In this document: positions 60,519 through 64,000 of the stretch, in pieces
How the letters are laid out: every line of letters starts with the position of its first letter
Position numbering within the stretch: position 1 is the stretch's first letter
Source: Planctomycetota bacterium
GTDB taxonomy: Bacteria; Planctomycetota; Planctomycetia; Pirellulales; Pirellulaceae
Direction of reading: 5' to 3'
Length of the DNA stretch: 64,000 nucleotides
Assembly: GCA_023430365.1 (NCBI GenBank)
Contig: JAEZAS010000453.1
Location: 1-64,000, forward strand
Notes under the pieces: generated by a model
What the model was told of the DNA's origin: nothing
The model's input: only the letters and a program-made list of their open reading frames with translations
Database searches by the model: none
Position numbers and translations under genes: made by a program

Positions 60519-60608
60519 TAGTGGTTTCCCATTTGGTGTTCGGCGAAAACAGTGCAGTAGAAGTCCAATCGCGACGATCAATTTTGATCTAGCGCGGGAG
60601 TCGATAAA

Positions 60609-60932
60609 GTGGCAGCGGCAAAGGAAGTTATTCGGATTCGGATGGAGGCGTACGACCACGCGATTCTGGACCAAAGCGCCCAGGAGATCGTGGATACGGT
60701 CAAGCGTACTCACAGTGAAGTCCATGGTCCGATTCCGCTGCCGACCCGGGTTGAGCGCTACACGGTGCTCTCTGGGCCGACGATCGACAAGAAGGCTCGT
60801 CAGCAGTACGAGATTCGCACGCACAAGCGGGTGATCGATATCGTCCAGGCTACCGCCAAGACGATTGAGGCGTTGAACAAGCTCAGCCTTCCGGCTGGTG
60901 TGGATATCAAAATCAAGGCTTCGACGCGCTAG
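60609..60932 (+). CDS. rpsJ: 30S ribosomal protein S10
   Basis: This 107-residue 30S protein also forms the NusE antitermination partner of NusB/NusG. Conserved segments: [38 protein letters not shown] and FEIRTHKR-like [12 protein letters not shown]. It starts with GTG; GGAG lies 8 bases upstream. It begins the S10 group, after the promoter at 60490. Confidence 0.95.
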   Translation: MAAAKEVIRIRMEAYDHAILDQSAQEIVDTVKRTHSEVHGPIPLPTRVERYTVLSGPTIDKKARQQYEIRTHKRVIDIVQATAKTIEALNKLSLPAGVDIKIKASTR

Positions 60933-61065
60933 TAGTTGGTTTGCATTCTTTGGGCGTCGGGGCTTTCTCTGCTTTTTGAGGCAGTTATAGCTTGGAAGCC
61001 CGGTGGGTAAAGCGAGGGATAGCTCTCGTGTTCCCGCTCGGCAACAGATCACAGGGTACATTGCG

Positions 61066-61764
61066 ATGGCAAAGGGAATACTCGGCCGCAAGGTCGGGAT
61101 GACGCAGGTATATGACGAGGCTGGCAACGCCATCCCCGTTACGGTCGTGCAGGCCGGCCCTTGCCGCGTGCTCCAGGTTCGCACGGTGGAGCGCGATGGT
61201 TATGAGGCGGTTCAGCTTGGCTATCTTGACAAGCCGCGTCGCCTGGCGAGTCGCAGTGAACGTGGTCATGTTGCCTCTCTGGCGAGCAAGCGATCTAAGA
61301 AGCTGCAGGCTGCCGGCGTTCAGGTGCCGGAAAAGGCCAATTCAGAGCCCAAGCGGTTCGTTCGTGAGTTTCGTGGCGCTCCCGCCGGCCTGGCTGTTGG
61401 TCAGGACGTGACGGTTGAGGCCCTCGAGGGAATCAAGGCGGTTGACGTTACCGGCCTGACCAAGGGTCGTGGTTACTCGGGTGCGATGAAGCGGCATGGT
61501 TTTGCCGGTCAGCGTGCCTCGCACGGTGTGAAGAAGGTGCATCGTCACATGGGTGGCACCGGCGCTCTCGCTGCGAACCGCGGTGGTGGTCGTCCGAAGA
61601 AGGGCAAGAAGATGCCCGGCCAATACGGCCACGAGCAAGTGACGATTCGCAACATGAAGTTGGTGCGCGTCGATAAGGAAAACAATCTGCTGTTGATCAA
61701 CGGCGCGGTCCCTGGTCCCAATGGCGCCTACCTGGTGGTCCGCGAGACCAACAAGGTTACCTAG
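61066..61764 (+). CDS. rplC: 50S ribosomal protein L3
   Basis: This 232-residue large-subunit assembly protein has AKGILGRKVGMTQVYDEAGN at the start, RVTGLTKGRG-like VDVTGLTKGRGYSGAMKRH and KVHRHMGGTGALAANRGG later. The frame is open upstream to 61003, but MAKGILGRKVGMT is the standard start. It is followed by rplD after 55 bases. Confidence 0.95.
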   Translation: MAKGILGRKVGMTQVYDEAGNAIPVTVVQAGPCRVLQVRTVERDGYEAVQLGYLDKPRRLASRSERGHVASLASKRSKKLQAAGVQVPEKANSEPKRFVREFRGAPAGLAVGQDVTVEALEGIKAVDVTGLTKGRGYSGAMKRHGFAGQRASHGVKKVHRHMGGTGALAANRGGGRPKKGKKMPGQYGHEQVTIRNMKLVRVDKENNLLLINGAVPGPNGAYLVVRETNKVT

Positions 61765-61819
61765 GGTTGTTGGTCGGTCTCGGGTGTTGCTGCTGGCAGT
61801 TGGATAGGAATTGACGGAA

Positions 61820-62458
61820 ATGGCAAGTCTTCCGATTTACAATCGCACTGGTGAGGAGGTCGGTAAATACGAGATCGACCCCGATCAGATTGCGCCCAAG
61901 ATCAGTCAGCAATTGCTGCACGACGTTGTCGTGATGTACCAGGCCAATAAGCGGCAGGGCACGCATCGCACTCGTGCTCGCGGCGAGGTGGCTGGTACGA
62001 CCAAGAAGATGTATCGCCAGAAGGGTACTGGCAACGCACGGGCTGGTTCCCGTCGCTCGCCGGTTCGCCGGGGTGGTGGTCACACGTTCGCCCTGCGAAA
62101 TCGCGACTACAGCGTTCGCATGCCCATCAAGGCGGTGCGTGCTGCGACTCGGATGGCGATCGCTCGCAAGATCCAGACGCAGGATGTGGTCGTCATCGAC
62201 GAACTCGCCTTTCAGGCTCCCAAGACCAAAGAGATGGCTGGCATCTTGAAGGCCCTGAAGTTGAGCGGCCTGTCGGCTCACGTCGCGACTGCTCAGCTGG
62301 ACGTCAATGTGTACAAGAGTGCTCGCAACATCGACCGGGTGACGGTGTCGCCTGTGTCCGATCTGAACGCCCTTTGCGTGCTTCAGCCGAAAAAGCTGCT
62401 GGTCACCAAGGCGGCTCTCGATGCGATCAAGGAACGGGCTGCGAAAAAGCCGGCCTAA
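61820..62458 (+). CDS. rplD: 50S ribosomal protein L4
   Basis: This 212-residue protein lines the exit tunnel and in some bacteria represses its own operon. RARGEVAGTTKKMYRQKGTG and RAGSRRSPVRRGGGHTF form the tunnel loop. ASLPIYNRTGEEVG is the normal N-terminus, so ATG at 61820 is preferred over a TTG nine bases earlier. Confidence 0.95.
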   Translation: MASLPIYNRTGEEVGKYEIDPDQIAPKISQQLLHDVVVMYQANKRQGTHRTRARGEVAGTTKKMYRQKGTGNARAGSRRSPVRRGGGHTFALRNRDYSVRMPIKAVRAATRMAIARKIQTQDVVVIDELAFQAPKTKEMAGILKALKLSGLSAHVATAQLDVNVYKSARNIDRVTVSPVSDLNALCVLQPKKLLVTKAALDAIKERAAKKPA

Positions 62459-62495
62459 GTGCAGGGCTGTCGCACGGCCTACAGGAAACTAAGTG

Positions 62496-62816
62496 ATGAG
62501 TACCGATAGCAGCGAACTGTCGACACCTGCCATTGAGCTGGCTCCCTACCAGGTCATTCTTCGTCCGCTTGTGACGGAGAAGGGCATGCATCGCTCGACT
62601 CGCAACAATCAGTATGCGTTCGAGATCAGCAAGCTCGCGACCAAAGATGACGTGAAGCGGGCGGTCGAAGAGTTGTTCAACGTCAAGGTCGAGAAGGTTC
62701 GCACGCAAAACCGGATTGGCAAGCATCGCCGGCACCGCTTCAAGGCGGGGCAGACCAAGAGCTGGAAGAAGGCGATCGTAACCCTCAACGAAGAGCACCG
62801 CATTAACTTCTTCTAG
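62496..62816 (+). CDS. rplW: 50S ribosomal protein L23
   Basis: This 106-residue protein at the exit tunnel docks trigger factor and SRP. LAPYQVILRPLVTEKGMHRS, NQYAFEISKLATKDDVKRAV and the basic RIGKHRRHRFKAGQTKSWKK loop fit L23. ATG at 62496 is preferred over the overlapping GTG at 62493. AGGAAA lies about 10 bases upstream. Confidence 0.95.
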   Translation: MSTDSSELSTPAIELAPYQVILRPLVTEKGMHRSTRNNQYAFEISKLATKDDVKRAVEELFNVKVEKVRTQNRIGKHRRHRFKAGQTKSWKKAIVTLNEEHRINFF

Positions 62817-62886
62817 TCGTTCGCTCAAGTCGGCTGCGGTCGATAGGGTGACGATTTGGCGATGAAGCGAAGAAGGCAAGTCAAAC

Positions 62887-63744
62887 ATGGGCATTCGGCA
62901 ATACAAACCGGTTACTGCAGGGCGTCGTAACGCCAGCGTCAGCGACTTCAAGGAGCTGACCAAGGGCGCGAAGCCGGAGAAGTCGCTGCTGCGTCCGAAG
63001 CGCAAAAAGGGTGGCCGCAATAACCAGGGTCGGATAACGGTCCGTCACCGTGGCGGTGGTCACAAGCAGCAGTACCGCGTGATTGACTTTATTCGCGCGA
63101 AGGACGGCGTCCCGGCGACGGTCAACTCGATCCAGTACGATCCCAACCGCAACGCCCGAATTGCTCTGCTGTACTTCGTGGACGGTGAGAAGCGCTACAT
63201 CATCGCTCCCGATGGCATGCAGGTCGGTCAGACTGTGGAGAACGGGCCCGAGGCGCCTCCGGTGGTAGGCAATTGCCTGCCGCTGAGTCGCATTCCGATC
63301 GGCGTGCAGATCCACGCCGTGGAGTTGCTGCCAGGGCGTGGCGCCCGCATGTGCCGTAGTGCCGGTTCCAGCGCGACGCTCATGGCTCGCGAAGGCGACT
63401 GGGCGCAGGTGATGCTGCCGAGTGGTGAAATTCGTCGTATTCCCTCGCAGTGCCGGGCAACCATCGGCTCCGTGGGCAATGCGGAAGACATGAACATCGT
63501 GTACGGCAAGGCCGGACGCAAGCGTTGGCTGGGTATTCGTCCGACCGTCCGCGGTACGGCGATGAACCCGATTGACCATCCGCACGGTGGTGGTGAAGGT
63601 CGTACGAAGGGTGGTCGCCATCCGGTTAGCCCGACGGGCGTGCCGGCGAAGGGCAGTTCGACCCGCAAGCGTCGCAAGCCGTCGAATAGCTCGATCGTGC
63701 GTCGTCGCCGCTCGCGTCGGTACGGTCAGCTGAAGCTGCGGTAG
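62887..63744 (+). CDS. rplB: 50S ribosomal protein L2
   Basis: This 285-residue protein is needed for subunit association and peptidyl transfer. [32 protein letters not shown], the histidine of [14 protein letters not shown] and the basic C-terminal tail ([19 protein letters not shown]) are all present. Between this gene and rpsS lies a CAGT/ACTG repeat, unusual inside the S10 group. Confidence 0.96.
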   Translation: MGIRQYKPVTAGRRNASVSDFKELTKGAKPEKSLLRPKRKKGGRNNQGRITVRHRGGGHKQQYRVIDFIRAKDGVPATVNSIQYDPNRNARIALLYFVDGEKRYIIAPDGMQVGQTVENGPEAPPVVGNCLPLSRIPIGVQIHAVELLPGRGARMCRSAGSSATLMAREGDWAQVMLPSGEIRRIPSQCRATIGSVGNAEDMNIVYGKAGRKRWLGIRPTVRGTAMNPIDHPHGGGEGRTKGGRHPVSPTGVPAKGSSTRKRRKPSNSSIVRRRRSRRYGQLKLR

Positions 63745-63756
63745 TTGTCGGCTGTC

Positions 63757-63832
63757 GATCGTCAGTAATCAGTTGCTGGCGATGGACTGCTGGGGTCAGG
63801 TTGCTGGTAACTGAAAATTTTTGACTGAAAAC
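63757..63832. repeat. CAGT/ACTG repeat within the S10 operon
   Basis: CAGTAATCAGTTG at the left, and AACTGAAAA plus GACTGAAAACT at the right, form direct and inverted copies of the same short word as at 24732-24785. It sits in the 92-base gap between rplB and rpsS. Confidence 0.55.
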
Positions 63833-63836
63833 TCCT

Positions 63837-64000
63837 ATGGGCAGGTCGAGCAAAAAGGGTCCTTTTGTGGACCCCAAGGTGTACAAGAAGGTTCAGGCCC
63901 AGCTGGAAGGCGGCCCTAAGGACCCGATCAAGACTTGGGCTCGCGCCTGCACGATTGTGCCGGAGTTCGTCGGAATGACGTTCATGGTGCACAACGGCAA
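63837..64000 (+). CDS. rpsS: 30S ribosomal protein S19 (partial)
   Basis: The first 54 codons are visible before the window ends. [18 protein letters not shown], then [22 protein letters not shown], is the conserved S19 start and core. The next gene in the usual S10 order would be rplV. The ATG at 63837 follows the CAGT/ACTG repeat. Confidence 0.93.
   Translation, partial: MGRSSKKGPFVDPKVYKKVQAQLEGGPKDPIKTWARACTIVPEFVGMTFMVHNG

Overview
The window is bacterial chromosome with high G+C content. It most likely comes from a planctomycete of the Pirellulales type. Four things suggest this: two secreted proteins that start with the basic leader followed by an LESR-x-hydrophobic-LA motif; a sigma factor with several extra N-terminal helix-turn-helix segments; an EF-Tu whose switch I lacks the usual RGITI; and intergenic DNA rich in small palindromes. 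This placement is from memory of such proteins, not from a search. I see no phage, insertion sequence, CRISPR array or rRNA gene.

Layout. 1-2429: the start of a truncated secreted protein, a YgfZ-like folate-binding protein and a WYL-domain regulator. 2451-12513 (minus strand): four DNA-processing genes, AddB-like nuclease, AddA-like helicase-nuclease, SbcD/YhaO-like phosphoesterase and YhaN-like SMC ATPase. Both gene pairs overlap by 4 bases. 12938-17659 (minus): a 1573-residue exported protein joining a thioredoxin-like CPHC segment, a cyclophilin domain, cadherin-like repeats and an SdrD-type B domain. 18201-24691 (plus): a tight chaperone cluster of DUF2760 protein, Hsp70, TPR-membrane protein and Hsp70-DUF3731. 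24794-38747 (plus): an RmlD-like reductase, HrpA RNA helicase, a G/T-rich non-coding stretch, folE, two small membrane proteins, a large FAD/Fe-S oxidoreductase, moaD-moaE-moaA and a cysteine-desulfurase-like enzyme. 38754-40151 (minus): an exported protein of unknown function.

40714-64000 (plus) is the gene-expression core: sigma factor; tRNA-Thr(UGU), -Tyr, -Gly and -Thr(GGU); tuf; tRNA-Trp; secE; nusG; rplK; rplA; rplJ; rplL; rpoB; rpoC; rpsL; rpsG; fusA; rpsJ; rplC; rplD; rplW; rplB; and the start of rpsS. This is the classical order of the tuf-sec, rif, str and S10 operons joined in one run. Promoter-like sequences lie before the tRNA cluster, rpsL, rpsJ and folE. Hairpin terminators follow the sigma gene, tRNA-Trp, rpoC and rpsG.

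The most interesting points are the sigma factor with three HTH-like segments and no recognisable region 3; the exported thioredoxin-cyclophilin-cadherin fusion; the two-Hsp70 cluster with a TPR-membrane partner; the unusual EF-Tu switch I; a candidate non-coding transcript between hrpA and folE; and several families of palindromic repeats, one of them inside the hrpA reading frame.
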